Origin: Membranipora membranacea
Lineage: Eukaryota > Bryozoa > Gymnolaemata > Cheilostomatida > Membraniporidae
Length of the DNA stretch: 64,000 nt
NCBI GenBank assembly: GCA_914767715.1
Contig: OU612070.1
Location: forward strand, 8,077,501-8,141,500
Direction: 5' to 3'
The position numbers and the translations under genes were made by a program. Below are positions 34,912 to 49,179 of the stretch, in pieces. The notes beneath the pieces were generated by a model. The model had not been told where the DNA came from. It saw only the letters and a program-made list of their open reading frames with translations, and ran no database searches. The number at the start of each line of letters is the position of its first letter. Positions within the stretch are counted from its first letter, which is position 1.

Positions 34912-37900
34912 ATGGGTGCTGTCCAGGTGCACCAAACTCTACCATTCTTATTGATAGCTGCATCCCTGTTTGGTAAGTTGACGCTTTATTTTCCTACATC
35001 GATAAATGCAAATGAAATATATGTTTCATATGTTGTTTGACCTTCCTAATACAAGGTACTTACTCTTATGAATCATGGCTTATTAAAACCAGGTGGACAC
35101 ATGTAGAGTTATGTGCTTCTTGAATTTGGGATCCTGTTTGCTATTTTAGCCCCAGTGCACTCGCTACCATGTGATTGGACAAACAACACTGGGAGACTGA
35201 TTCCACTTATCTCAGGTGATATTAGAACTGTGACTGTCTGCTCAGAGGCTGACTGTTGAGATCAATGCATGAATCAGACATCATTTATCTGTGCTGCCGT
35301 TAACTACAGACTCAGTAATAAGAACTGTGAGCTGCTGACTGAGAATAATGAGACTGCTACAGTAGAAACCACTGAGTCTAATTGGAAATATCTTATCAGA
35401 CCGCTGTGTGCAGGTAAGACAAATAGGTGTTTGAGAATATATCATCGCAAAATATTTGTGGCAACAAGGTAAACAATTTGTCTTCACGGAAGAGGACAAA
35501 TCAGTTTACTATCATATATAAATAATATAAAAACTATGTTGTCATCTAAAAGACCCAGAAGCTATATATACTTTACACTATAGCTATACCTCAGTGCGGA
35601 CCTGCAAATGCAGACCTGCGAGTGCAGACCTGCACACAGTTTTCGATGAAAATGGAGAAGGCTATTTGTATTTGTTTTCAAATCTGTCTTAGTGTTTTAG
35701 AGATTTTCTCAAAACATTGAGCACCCGCAGATGAATGAATACTTTCTTTGTGTTTTATAAAGGCAGGTCGGACCAAATGAATACGAACTGAATTAATCAC
35801 AAAGATTAAAAACTTAAAACTTAATTTGTTGACCGCTGTGTATATGTTGTTCAGGGAACTTTAGTTATCCATGGTTAAAACATCTTCTTTGTTAGGTATA
35901 TGGTTTCCTTGGACACCGCAGAGAGGATACTACAATGGCAGCTTCAATGATCATGTGACTGTGAATGTTACATCTGTGAGGAGCTGTATGGATGAGTGTA
36001 TGCAGTCCTCTCCTACAGAGAACAGCTGTGACTCTATAGTTATCTCTAATACAGAGCACCAGGGAAGATGTACACTGACCAATCAGACTCTAGATAGCAA
36101 AGGTCACAGTTCTTCAGAAAATACACCATCCTATGAGTTTTTCAACAGGCCATTTTTGTATCGAGGTAAGAAATGCTATCATATATCAGCATTTTTAAAC
36201 TCATACGTCTTATTGAAAAAAGTTTCTTGTGTCGGATTGGTTTTGCAAGCTATGTGGGTCAGTTATTTGCTCAACATAAACTTGTCAAACTCTGATAATG
36301 AGCAAGTGTCTTTTATCACTAAGAATTCTCTGTACCTATGCAGTGCAAAACCTCCTCTTATGTCAACATATTTGGTAAACGTGGCGATAGCTCAACTCCA
36401 ATGAGATACACCCATATAGCAAAAACACTTCTTAAGCCAGAGGATCCTAATAAAAGTGGGATAAATTATCAGTTTGTACAGAATGTACTAATTAAAGGAC
36501 AAGCTGGGGATGTGATCGGGTGGTGTACTGTAGACTGTATCCCTAGTACTGCAAAACATCTCATTTCTGCTAAAAAAATTACTGGATCGGAGACAGGGGT
36601 GCATCTTGGAGGGTTTCTTACACAAACAACACCCACACATGAATTCACAGATTCCAACTTCGGATCTAGTAACTGGGATGTCGCTTTAAAAATCTACACT
36701 GCGAGTAAGAATAACACTGTACCAACTGTGGTGTAGGCCTATCAGCTTTTTCATAATCGTGGACAGCATTTATGATATTGTTCTCATGTAAAGTACTAAG
36801 CATCCTGTCACTTGTCATTGGCTGAACTTGGAATAATTTCTGAGGCTTTATTCTCAGTGAATATATTATACTCACAGATACATATTTATTTTTTCCGACC
36901 ACATCAATTTATCACTTCATATTAGCCAACATCTCTACGTAATTTTGCTCTTGTTTTCATTCAGCTTTTATCGAGCTGAGTCGTCCTCCCACCACAACCC
37001 ATCAACGTCTGCAACCAGGACAGATTAAAGTGAGTATACCTCCACAATATCTTCCTGGGTCACAGCTTGGTGCTGTATTCTACAACATCACCTGCTACCC
37101 AGCCAGCTCTGGACCATCTTAGTATTCAGCCAGTCGAGAAAATCATGTACCCGTTGGTACAACTGAACTTATTCTGGATGGACTTGATATCACCATAAGA
37201 TACTATGCCGTTGTGAAAGTTGTAAGAAACTTTAACGGAGAAGAGCTAATTCTAGAAGATGAAAAGAAAACTAAAGTCTTCTGCGCAGGTCAGGCGTAGT
37301 CATTGATAATAATAATTGTAATTTTTGGTATATGTGATAATAATTTTTTCCTTCATTCATAAATACGTAGCTGACACGCGATAGTGTCATCAAGTTTTAC
37401 CAGTTTTACCAGAAAAAGTATTAAGAAAACTATGATTGTCCCTAGCTAATATACGAGTATTGACCATAGAATTAGTATTATTAATATTGCGTGTATGGTA
37501 TTGACACAGCTAGCATTTGCTTATAAAGAAATGTTACAGCTTTGCCTCCTCCCATCCCATTTATAACTCCATTTCCATACCAAGTTTGCCTTCATATTCA
37601 TTGTTGTAGTATTTTTTCAGTGCGAAGCAGATTAATGCAAGAAGAAGTGAATCTGAATATTTTTGATATCACCAATACAACGGCTTCTGTGAATATTTCT
37701 TTCACCAACAACACATTACTGGTGAGTGTTCATTGAATGGGTTTTGCTCTCAAATGATTGCCTGTATACCAGGTCATATTTGGCATTTAGCACCTTGAAA
37801 CCGCTGTGTTTAATCATAATTCAAAATTTTACTCTATGAAATTTGTAACTTGGTACCTGGTCCTTGCACTTTCTTTTACTTTTAATCTCATTCTTACAAT

Positions 37901-39197
37901 TATAAATGTTGACCACAGTTACTTATCTTTTTCAAAATGATGCTTTTGTCATGACCACAAGTTATGCCGTTTTACAAATGTTGTAGTCAACTACAAATGC
38001 TGAAATTTCGACCACAGATGTTGCAATCAACCACAAAAATTTCAATCACAACTGTCATTATTCGATTACCCACAATTGTCGTAATTTTTTCGAAATAAAC
38101 TGCAACAAATGTCAATGCCAGAAAACCCAATATCACAAATGTAGCATTTCATTCATGTTAAATTACGGCAACTGTCAAATTTCCTGATACACGACAATAC
38201 TGGTTGGTCAAAATTGTGACTACTGTGGCGGATTGCGACAGCTGTGGTTGAAATTTCGAATAATCTTGATTGAATGCGACAGAATTGAAAATTGGAATAT
38301 TTGCGGTCACGATAGTGGTCCCAGTTAAAGGTGATTTTTTTCAGAATAATGATGAATGTGCTGCCAACTTCACTGTTGAGCATCAGGGGACAAACACTTC
38401 GTTTCTAGCAAATGGGTCCGATCCAATAAGACTGGAGGTTGACAAAACATTGATCTACACTTTCACCATGTATCTGAGACTAGCTGATGGACATGAGATG
38501 ATGTACTGGGAGGGGGAACTTGATCTTACACCATCATCTGTAATAAGCGGAAGTAAGGACATCTAAGCAGGAATAGTGGCCTGATTGTGCATTGTCATCA
38601 TTATTTTTTTTGTAATATCAATATGCAAATTTCAGGTCCTTAATTAAATTTTTACGATACAATTTGTGTATTAGAGCAATGTAATAACTCAAAAGGCCGT
38701 TTGACATCAGCAGTTTTGCATCCTCATTAGATTTTTCGTTGTTTGTGTGGTTGCTTCAGAAGAAGTGGTAACTCAATAAAAGACAAGCTTGACAACTCCC
38801 AAGAAACGGGAAATTCGAATCTTGCACTGGAACCAGGGAACCTGGAACAAAACTCTCAGCTGGAACCAGGTAATAATTCAATTTGTCTGATGAACATTTG
38901 AAACTGAACATGTAAGGATCGAGAAATAATTAATATAGTGTTATATATTATAATTGTGTCACTAAAATCACGAAAGAAAAGATATCAGTTTTAGGCAAAT
39001 GTTACACCCTTTTCACCCCTGCTATTAACGATTGCTCTTTATAGAAATTTTGTTTTTGAGAGAGGACTACAAAACATCACCACTTACATTGTTAATAATA
39101 GCTAACTAACTTTTGTCACTAAAATTAAACATATCCAGTGCTGGGAGAAAAATAAAAAAAAAGGGTTTGTTGATTCGATATGGCTGTTAGCTGGGTT

Positions 39198-39344
39198 ATA
39201 ATTTAATGGAATAAAATAAAGTAAAATAAAATAAAATAAAATAAAATAAAATAAAATAAAATAAAATAAAATAAAATAAAATAAAATAAAATAAAATAAA
39301 ATAAAATAAAATAAAATAAATAAAATAAAATAAAATAAAATAAT
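39198..39344 (+). repeat. (ATAAA)n pentanucleotide microsatellite
   Basis: A nearly pure run of the 5-base unit ATAAA with a few interruptions, followed by degenerate AT-rich sequence to about 39450. It is absent from the matching intron of gene A and abuts the second copy of the 18346 MITE. Confidence 0.9.
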
Positions 39345-39468
39345 AGAAATTGAATAAATAAATTGAATTAAACTAAAATAATTAATTAAATTAAATCAGA
39401 TTAAATAAATTTTTTTTTAATAAAATAAAAAAAAACAAAATGAAATAAAATATATTTTATCATATGAA

Positions 39469-39793
39469 CATTACAAAATAAAGTACACCTATGCTGTAGT
39501 ATGTTGGATAGGCCCTGGGGGCCGATGTCAGGGAGACATGCCCCAATGCACCTATGAGAGTTGTGTAACAAAAGGCCTTTTGTTTGGTGAACAAAGGAGT
39601 ACAATGGCAGGCAAAGTGTGCTTGTCTGAATGCATGTTGGATTCATGTGATTGCATGCTGGGGCGCCTGTATGCTAGGCTCAGCTCTCTACTTTTGCTAC
39701 ACTCATTTGTGGGTATACACAATCCACCCGCTGCTACGATATGTAGGAACCACTGGTAAAGGGTATTTCACAACTGTACTTTATTTTGTAATG
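39469..39793. mobile_element. MITE with inverted ends, copy 2 (reversed)
   Basis: Starts CATTACAAAATAAAGTAC and ends GTACTTTATTTTGTAATG, a perfect 18-bp inverted repeat. The interior matches the complement of the element at 18346-18692, for example TTTGTTTGGTGAACAAAGGAG. It lies in gene B but has no counterpart in the same intron of gene A, so it inserted after the duplication. Confidence 0.75.
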
Positions 39794-39856
39794 AAATAAT
39801 TTAAAATGGCCTGTTACACAACATAGCATACCAGTTCCACCTAGACGGTTGTTTAA

Positions 39857-39963
39857 GTGCTCAGACTCTTCCGCGGGTTGCTGGTAGGTAGTGGTATCCC
39901 ATTGTCCTAAGGAGGTTTATAATAGAATGCCACTACCAAAAACCAAGGCAGGGTTTGAGCACA
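39857..39963. repeat. Foldback hairpin in gene B
   Basis: Duplicate of the hairpin at 23871-23973, inherited with the segment. Its arms have gathered mismatches, for example GACTCTTCCGCGGGTT in the left arm. Confidence 0.55.
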
Positions 39964-42900
39964 AAGACTACTATGACGGTGGTCTGTGAACTCTTGTTCT
40001 CATTATAGAACTTATTAATTTTTTGACAGCGGTCACAGAAACCATTTCATCGAATCGATCTGCTCCAAAAATAACCAATCAAGATGTAGTTACGCATAGC
40101 AAGCCTACTGCTCAAGTTCTGCCATTGAAGTCTGTTACCCCTAAAAAACCCAATGGAACTTCCACAACTTCAACTGCTGAAAGCAGGATGTCGTCAGGTC
40201 ATGTTAGTACTACAGAATTGTATGGCAATGTGGGTAGACTGGAATCATGTGTAAGGATGGTTGACCTACACAGATACATACAGCAAGAAAAGACTGAGAA
40301 CCCAACTCAACCTTTCCAGAGAGAGTTTGCAGTAAGTGCCTAGTGAAGTATGCAGGGTTATATACGTGCATACATGCCCATCAATCTCTTTTGCACTTAA
40401 CCTAATTCTCTTATTTGTTCACAAAAGATTTAAGTAGCTCTACAAAATTTGAGCAAGGAGTTACTCCTGGATATGAGTGTCATACAAGTCTGTTAGCAGG
40501 GAATTGAGTTCACTATTAGGTGACAGCCTGTACATGTTTGACTGAGAAGTCAGGTGTTTTTCATCATGTGTTTAAATTTTATGAGGTGACTTCCTTTTTC
40601 CTTTTGAGTAAGTTCATAACTAGTCTAAATCAATTAACAAATTCTTGGAAAATGTAGCCATATTATGGGGACCCGTCATCAATTCATTCGATTAATGTTT
40701 TGTTAGAAAACTACTTCCCTGCTCTTTCTTCAGAAACATGACTGCTATTGTCCTATAAAAATTATGTCCTGATACGATTACAGAAGAAAACAAAGCAATA
40801 TGTAGCCTGGCAGCTAGTTCTGCAGTGGTTATGCAATCTCTTTACACTGTAAAGGTTCATATAGCTCTTCTTTGAAAAACTATGTTTAGTTTTAGAAATT
40901 GTTCCCCCTACTCAACTATGAGGTATCTACTTTTAATCACTGATTTTGCTCATGACACTGTACAATGGTAGATAACTTCATTTATTGACATTTACAGTTC
41001 TCTTGGGTATAAAGGAGTGGTAGCTTTTTGAGCTGGTGCGGCCAGGGAGGGTTGGAGGTACAGCACTAGGAATAAATACCTCAAAGATGAGAAGGGGAGA
41101 GAATTTCTAACACTATACATTATTTTTACACAAAAGTGCTATAAATTTTTTCAGTATAAATATAGCTAGCTAACAAGCTGCCAAACTATCAATATTGCTT
41201 TGACCCTTCTGTAGTCTTTAATATACTGTGTTTTCTTTCCAGACGCTTTCAATGTGTGATTTACCTAAAGAAATTGGAGTTACTGCAGAAAACAAGCCTA
41301 AAAACAGATTCCGTAATATTATACCATGTGAGTTCAATTCATGATTTAAGTTAACCAGGGAGGGTGGCAAACCCTCTCTTATTTATCTCAGCATGGCCAT
41401 TTTATGCAGTTTTATGAACATACTCCTCGGGTAATCAGTTACTTGCTTCTTTATGGCAAGGAGGCACTTGCAAATCAAATGTTGTTCGGTTGATTTACTT
41501 ATTAATGATTACGTGAGAATTTGCGTTTTATAATTCTATATGACAATTTTTAGTATTTTAATGATATTTTAATGGAGGGTTGCTTTTAAGGTCCTTTATC
41601 CAATGTTTTCCAAAATTTTCGATTTTCTGTGAACGTTATTACATATTCAAAATGATCACGATGGAATCAAGGCTAGTCATGAATATGCTCTCACGGTAGA
41701 TATGACCCAAGGATAGTTTCACCTAATGGCTATACCATATACACCCGGTCTGAACCCGTTGATGTCTGGTAATGTTTTGCCCGAACTAAATAATTTACCT
41801 GCTCTTCAATTGTAGATGATAAAAACCGAGTTATCTTGTCCACTGTTGATCAAGGGTACACTTCAGATTATCAAAATGCAAGCTACATAGAGGTATGCCT
41901 AAAAGCATGGATGACATAGAAATTCAATTCCTCAGAGCCCTTCAACTAGCTGAGCCTCAACAAAGTGATTAGATTAGTGAGGGTATTATTACTGAAGTTC
42001 CCAAAACAAGCTAAGTGTAATGAGAATCGTCACTTTCACTGCTAGACAATTTTGAAAGCAAAGCAGCTCGGCAGAGGTTGCATTAATTAAATCGAGTTGT
42101 AGTGAGCTTGCAGGCAGATTGAGTCATTGAAAAACCAGAGATTTAGATCAGGATTGCAATTTTAACCAACTCAACTGAATCTCATTACAACAATGACAGT
42201 TCATCATTTGTTCTAGAACTTGAATGATGAGGTGAAGTTTGTCGCATCCCAAGGTGAGTATATGATTATACTGATGATATAGTGATATGAATCCCATGAT
42301 ATTCAACTGGTGCTTCTTATCCATCATTCAACGCCAACACTGACATCTAACGGTTTCACACTGAAGAATATAGTCAGTGCATTTACATTTGCATTATGTC
42401 TGTGACATATATCTTGTGTATACTCCAAACTAACACTTTGTTGAAATAGGCCCATGCTGATTATTGTAGGGCCTGTTCCTCACACAGTAGAAGATTTTTG
42501 GAGGATGGTGCATATGACAAAGGCAGAGATCATTGTCATGACTACTATGATTGTTGAAGAAGGAAAGGTAATGATGAGTACACTTTTCAAGTGTGATTGA
42601 GCATGAAGTAGTTGTTACATTATCAAATTACAAAGCCCTGTTAACGACAAAACAGAGGGCGGGCTGCCCCTAAAGAGGAAGTTTCCCGAAATCCTCGTAC
42701 TGAGAGTGTGAAACATCCTGCTGAAAACACGAATGTATCCTAGAGGTGAGGCCATGGAAGACCTCCTAATCGTGAGTGTGCAGCAAGCTGCCAGAAAGCG
42801 ATACAGGCACTAATCCCCCATTGGCAGTGACTTTTATTTTAGCCAATAGGCCGAGAAGCAACAACCCAGAGCACGCCAGCTTTACAAAGCTCTTGAAAGA

Positions 42901-44524
42901 ATGGTATACAGCAGGACCTTCAATGTCGCAAAATTTGTATATCATATTCATACTGTTTGCAGAGGAAATGTGAGCCGTACTGGCCAGACTCAGTTGGACA
43001 GACTCAAATGTTTGGTAAATACAAAGTGATGATGAAGGAGGAGTCTGTATACCCTTACTACACAATCCGTCAGATGGTGTATACTTTCCAAAATGTGAGC
43101 AAGTGTTAGCCAATCAAGGATGACAGGGGAGATTTTGTTCTTGGTTAACTCACGATGATGATGATATGTAATTTGATTTTTAATGCTATGCCAAGTCCCC
43201 ATCAGCACGATCAGATTATTATCAAATTTGTTGCCATATCAGTTGATTTCTCTTTATGTATGGGGTCAGTGAAATATATTATATGGATTACGGAAACATA
43301 CCATGACTGATTGAATGCATTTTCTTCTTTAATTGGTCCACAGGTTCAATAATCTACAGCGGACCACTTTTAAAACTTTTGTCAAGCGGCTTACCTGAGT
43401 TTCTGAAGGTTTTTCTGAGACTTAAATCGATGCGTAACGTAAAAGCTGCCAGGTTCTAACCTAGATCCAAATATTGAGACAACTAAGAATTTTATTCAAA
43501 GTTATATACTGATAGAATATCTCTACTTATAGCCACTTATTACCATAGATTCCTTTTTCATAACTAGATGCATCGGGTTGGCGATTATTGCATTATTGCA
43601 TCATTGCATTGTATTGATTATTGCATTACTAAATCAAGGAGTTAGAGAACTCCTTGACTAGATCACCCAATAAGGTTTTATTTTTGATGCTTTATACTGC
43701 ATGATTATTTTTGGGTATTTGGCTATTTTTGTAGGTTTCACGAGTGGTGACACAATATCACTATACGGAATGAGTCAAACAGACCACAACCTCATCAATC
43801 GCCCCAACCATTATACACTGCAGGTAAAGATCATCTGAACACAAATAAATTATTCATAGTTATTTTGACATGGCAGTGTTTATAAGGGGGATACGCAAAG
43901 CACAGAAGTAACAATGCCCAAAAAGTTGAAAACACAGCTGTAAACCCATACCGGCAAAAGATGGTCTTCTTATTCTTAACTATATTGTATAGCATAGCGA
44001 GTAATTGTTTGAATAGTGACAGTTTATTTATCATACTAGTAGCTGGGAGTCAACTTGAAATTATTTCGTAAATCTGTACTGTACGTCTATCCCATTCCAT
44101 TTGTCATATTTTTTACACAGTGCTGGGGTTGGTAGGACAGGTACATATATAGCTCTAGATATGCTGATGGAGGCATCAAACAGACGCTCTATATCTGAGA
44201 CAGATGAAGATGTGGATGTATTTAGATGTGTAGATAATCTCAGAAAACAGAGAATAGCTATGGTACAAACGCATGTAAGTGTTTACACATGATTGCAATC
44301 ACAACCTCCCTCAAGAGCGGGTTTTACATGCCTTCACACATTGAGAAGAGCCTCTCCATTCTGCCCACTGCTGGTAAAAGACGTTATCTCATATTTTGAT
44401 AATTTCAACTCAATTAATCTAATCGCTCATTTGAATGAGAAGTAATTATGATGATGTGACATAATGAGATAATGAAAACTAGTTTATAAGTGTTTACTCT
44501 CAAAGAATTTTAATCTTAAGTTGG

Positions 44525-45988
44525 TTACAATCGTTGAACTCGAGGAAAGGTCCAGGCCCTGATGCCCCTCATCCCCAAAGTACTTAAGCTATGTGCCTAT
44601 CAACTGGCGCCTGTCATAACGAAACTGTTCAATTTATCTATCACGTCTAAGTCAACCCCTACTTCCTGGAAATCGGCCATTATCAAACCCCTACCCAAAG
44701 TTAAGAATCCCAATCAACTTAAACAATACAGACCAATAGCGCTCACCAGTTGCCTGTGCAAAATGATGGAGAGACTTGTTAAACATTACATTATTACTCA
44801 TACAGCTATGGACCACCTTCAGTTTGCTTATCGTGCAAACCGCTCAACTCAAGATGCTCTTTTATGCCTCACTACTACCATCACAGATTTCATTGACAAG
44901 AAAGCTTCAAATTATGCCAGGTGTCTGTTCCTTGACTTTTCTTCTGCATTCAACACAATACGTGTTCCAGACTTAATCTCACAACTATCACATCTCGACT
45001 CCAATGTCACTGAATGGATATACAGCTTCCTAACGAATCGCACCCAAAGAACAATAGTAGATGGCAATATCTCAAAACCCATCATAACCAACACTGGCAC
45101 TCCCCAGGGTTGCTGTTTATCTCCACTTTTGTTTTCAATATATACCAATAGGATTACCTCAGACTTGAGCAATATAACTGTCATTAAATAGCAGACGACA
45201 CCTGTATAATTGGATGCATATCAAATCAATCAGATCTTAGTGCCTATCTTGATGCGATTAGTAGAATTTCAAAGCAATGTTGTGATTTAAACCTATTGTT
45301 AAACGCCTCCAAGACTCAAGAAATGATGTTTTCTACTCAGCTTGTTAGGCCCATTACCCCTACTCTTATCCTTAACGGCACGGATGTTGATTTTTGTGAC
45401 AAAGTAAAATACCTTGGTGTTACTGTTGACGATAAACTCCGCTATCATGATCATGTGCAATCCATAGTGACTACTGCATCTCAACGCATGTATATTGTGA
45501 AAAATTTTGTATATACTATAGCTCAAAGCCCCTTTCTCATATGTTATTCACGAGTTTTATTGTATCCCTCATCACTTACTGTCTCCCCATACTTTTTACA
45601 AGCATCCATGCAAGCGACAAGAAGTGCTCACGCAAAATATTTAAAGATGCCGCCAAGTTAGGGATTGAGCACCCCGATATAGATGCTCTAATGGCCAACC
45701 GGATCAAGACACTTGGACTATGGTACATACACGATGAAGAGCACTTTATCAATGACTTTCTAACTAAATGCCCCTCAGGTCGCTACCGCACGGTTAAATA
45801 TCGGGGTACATGGGGTAGAGACAGCTTTTTAAGACATCTCATACATACACTTAATAATATACTATTCTAAAAAACTTTTTATACAACAGAGATCTGATTT
45901 TTCCATGTTTTTCTTTCTTGTCAGTATTAACAATGTATTTCGTGACAAATTTTTGTCTATGATAGTAATAAATCCATCCATCCATCCA
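44525..45988 (+). mobile_element. 5'-truncated non-LTR retrotransposon (LINE) fragment
   Basis: Insertion relative to the matching intron of gene A, which has no such sequence between its GTTGG and ATACCTC words. It encodes part of a reverse transcriptase: KGPGPDAP at the left edge, QYRPIALTS, FAYRANRSTQDALL, LFLDFSSAFNTI and TPQGCCLSPLLF. The YADD catalytic box is broken by a one-base loss, which puts TAG at 45188-45190 and shifts the rest to another frame. Other frameshifts lie just after the GPD motif and near 45540. The 3' end is a short CATC-type tail after AATAAATC. The motifs fit the jockey/CR1/L2 group of LINEs; the clade is not resolved. It is inactive. Confidence 0.88.
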
Positions 45989-48900
45989 TACCTCGAATTT
46001 TTAAAATATGAGATCACGCTTTTCACCAGCAGTGGGCAGCATTATACTTCTATATCATGAGACTTTTCTTTCTTTACATTGTTCAAACACATCATAACAT
46101 TCATATCATTGAAGTTTATTTTGAGAGGGGAAGTTCTTTGAGGAAACGGCAAAATCAATATATGGCTTATAAAAAGGTTAAAGGGGAAGCGAGAATTCCC
46201 TATATTGAATGCCACTTGCATTTTTTACAATACATCAAAACATTCCAGTAACAGTTCATCATTTTTGAGTAACACAATTTGAGTAAAATATTTTGACGAA
46301 GAATAGGGCGGCGACATTTTGGCAAAAACCGATTCACCCCAGCTATGACTGCAAAACTCTCAGTGATTGTTAGTCACTTGCTTCAAGATTTGCCTCAAAA
46401 ATGCAACTGTTGATATCCAGATCGTGAGGATGATCGGCCTTCAGACAGGATAAGTGTTTGTCTCTAAATCATTGAAAATAAATCTTTGACTTCCAAATGG
46501 TCTCAAACGAGACTTTATTAAAGGAAAATCCGGCCATAAAATCTCAGGCAAAAGTAATTACCTTTGATTTTATTTATCTTCTTTCAGGCTCAGTACGCAT
46601 TTCTATATGAAGTTCTATCAGAGGCTTTGACTTGTGGGAATACTTCAATCGACATGGCTAATTTCTCAACTAGGCTAAGACAGTTGCGCGATCAGGTATC
46701 CTATTTAAATGCACGGACATTCTTTATCTACACACAGTGTACTTGCAAAGGTGTAAATTGAAGTTTTGCGGAGTGAAAACTAACCCTTATAACATCCAGT
46801 CTGTGGTGATTACGATGTAGTTCATCAATGATCTACATGCCCAATAAAAATCTCAAAAGTCAGTATGCTATCACCCTGATAAAAGACATTTAACAATTCA
46901 TCACTGTTACTTGCAGGACTTACAAAGTTCTCATACTGAACTACAAGTCCAGTATGATAATCTGATGAAGACTACAGAACTGAGAACACATCAGTACTCC
47001 ACACAAGCTGAACTGGAGGAGAATAAACATAAGAATAGAGATCAGACTGTTGTACCTTGTATGTAATGTTTATCTTTAGATGGTTATGTTTTACCTAGTA
47101 TTCATCAAGCCTTTATTTACAGACACCATCATAAATTCTACATCCGACCATCATCATAGGAGTCTATAAGCATCATTTTCAAAATGCAACTTCATGATTG
47201 GAGGGGAAAGGGGGCTAGCTCCATCACAACCCATCACATCTTCCCAGGAAACAATTGTCCTATTTCAATACAGTAAATTGTCTCGCAGATCTGAATCAAT
47301 TATATGAAATACACAACATTTCTAGGGATTCTGCATGGTTCCCCTAAGAATGCGTACTTAAATTTCAATCCATCCAAACAGCTCTAAACCACTCCTCTCT
47401 GTAACATCATGGTATCCGCCCCTGTATTACTGCCAGTAATAAATATGTGCTTCATATTTATATTTAAAGTACAATTCAGAAATGTGAGATTATGGCAGCC
47501 GCAGCCTGAGAGGAACGATTATATCAATGCAGTCTACTGCCATGTGAGTTAGAGAGATATATATGTATGTCACTTTTTGAATCACTGTCTTGATAAGCTC
47601 AGTTGAACCTGCTCAACATCAGGAACATCTGGAAAGGCCAGCTCATGTGCATTTGACAAATAAATCTATGGTGCAGGCAGGGAGGGTGCAGGTAGACTGC
47701 AGGGTGCAGGCAAATGTTTTAGTTGAGTTGAAAAAGAACCTATATCAGTATATCTCTCATCTAAACGGATGTTTTATCGCTTCTCTCTGTATTATATGAT
47801 CCCAAATGAGGCCGATGGACTTCACCACCCAATTCTCAACACTGTCCTAAATTACTTCTGATTTCAGAGTTACCATCAGAGGGACGGGTTTATAGCAACA
47901 TAAACCCCTCTACCTGATACTAAACAGGATTTTTGGGCTATGGTAGTCGAACAGACATTCAGTTCAATAGTATACTTCAATGATAATCAGGTTGGCGTCT
48001 AATAAAGTATATAATATTTAATGATAATATGGAAGTCTGTGAATTCGATTCGTGCCATTTCATCATCAAAGTGAGTGAATATTTGGTGATTCTATTATGG
48101 TTCAAAACTCTTTGTGTGATGGTGAACTGCATCAACTTCTGCTGCAACTCTCTTTGACCTATAATATCAGTTCGTGATTGATTGTCCTTTCATGTGACCG
48201 TATTTATATATAAATTGATTACTGAACAGGATGAGCAGCCCTTCTGGCCGATGGTTAAGGATGATACGATAAGTGCCGGAGATGTGGTAGTAAAGAATAC
48301 ACAAACTTTACAAGGAGTTCATACTGATGAATCTGAGCCTATCACTGAATACCAGCTCAGTTGTGTTCGTCAGGAATCGGTGAGAATCATACTTTACTCT
48401 CTGGGGAGAAAGTCTTCTTCACCCAACCCACCAATCAGAGCCAACACATTGACTTTCTACGATGGTGATTTTCCTCTTGACAGCATGTCATATACATGAA
48501 GATGATTATTTTGAAATATCATTTCGTATGCCGAGCAGTTTAAGATTGTAATAATATTTTTCTCTGTTTATTATACCTCTGTTTTAGACTAAGCATGAGT
48601 TGAGTATGTTTGAGGTAAAGCTGGGTGGTGATGAAATTCCTACCTGTCAGCAACTTGTCAATATGTGTCAGAAGATTGAGAGATTTACAAGCACAAAGAA
48701 CAGACCCGTCACTGTGATATGCAGGTATATTTAATTTTAGGAGACATGCAAGTTCTCAACTGTTAAAACGCAAAAAATCAAATCCTCAATTACGCTAACA
48801 ACAAACTTGTGATGTATTGTCGGGACGTACATGTCTAGGGTGTTGTGAACCTGTGCAAATCAGTAACCCTTTTTGTAATTAAGACGCAATCACATATAAT

Positions 48901-49179
48901 GAATGTGTTTCCTGGAAGAACTTTTCAATAATGTAAGGGCGGAACAATTTCTAGTCCACAATCGGTATATTCGAAGACTAAATAAACCACTTTCATTGGC
49001 AGGAATGGGAGTAGACTGAGTGGACTGTTTATCATAGCTATGAATCTTTACCTGCGTACAAGGATAGAGCAACAGTTAGATGTTGTGCTGGAGATAAAAC
49101 TGGCCCAAAACAGCCGTCCTCAGTTTATTCCTAATGTGGTAAGTATTCTTCCCCTACAACAAGATAGAGGAGATGATAT

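Noticed and set aside
38345-38552. Gene B as a soluble or alternatively spliced working receptor
   Set aside because: The in-frame stops at 35257 and 37120 lie upstream of this exon, and phases no longer match after the loss of the membrane exon.
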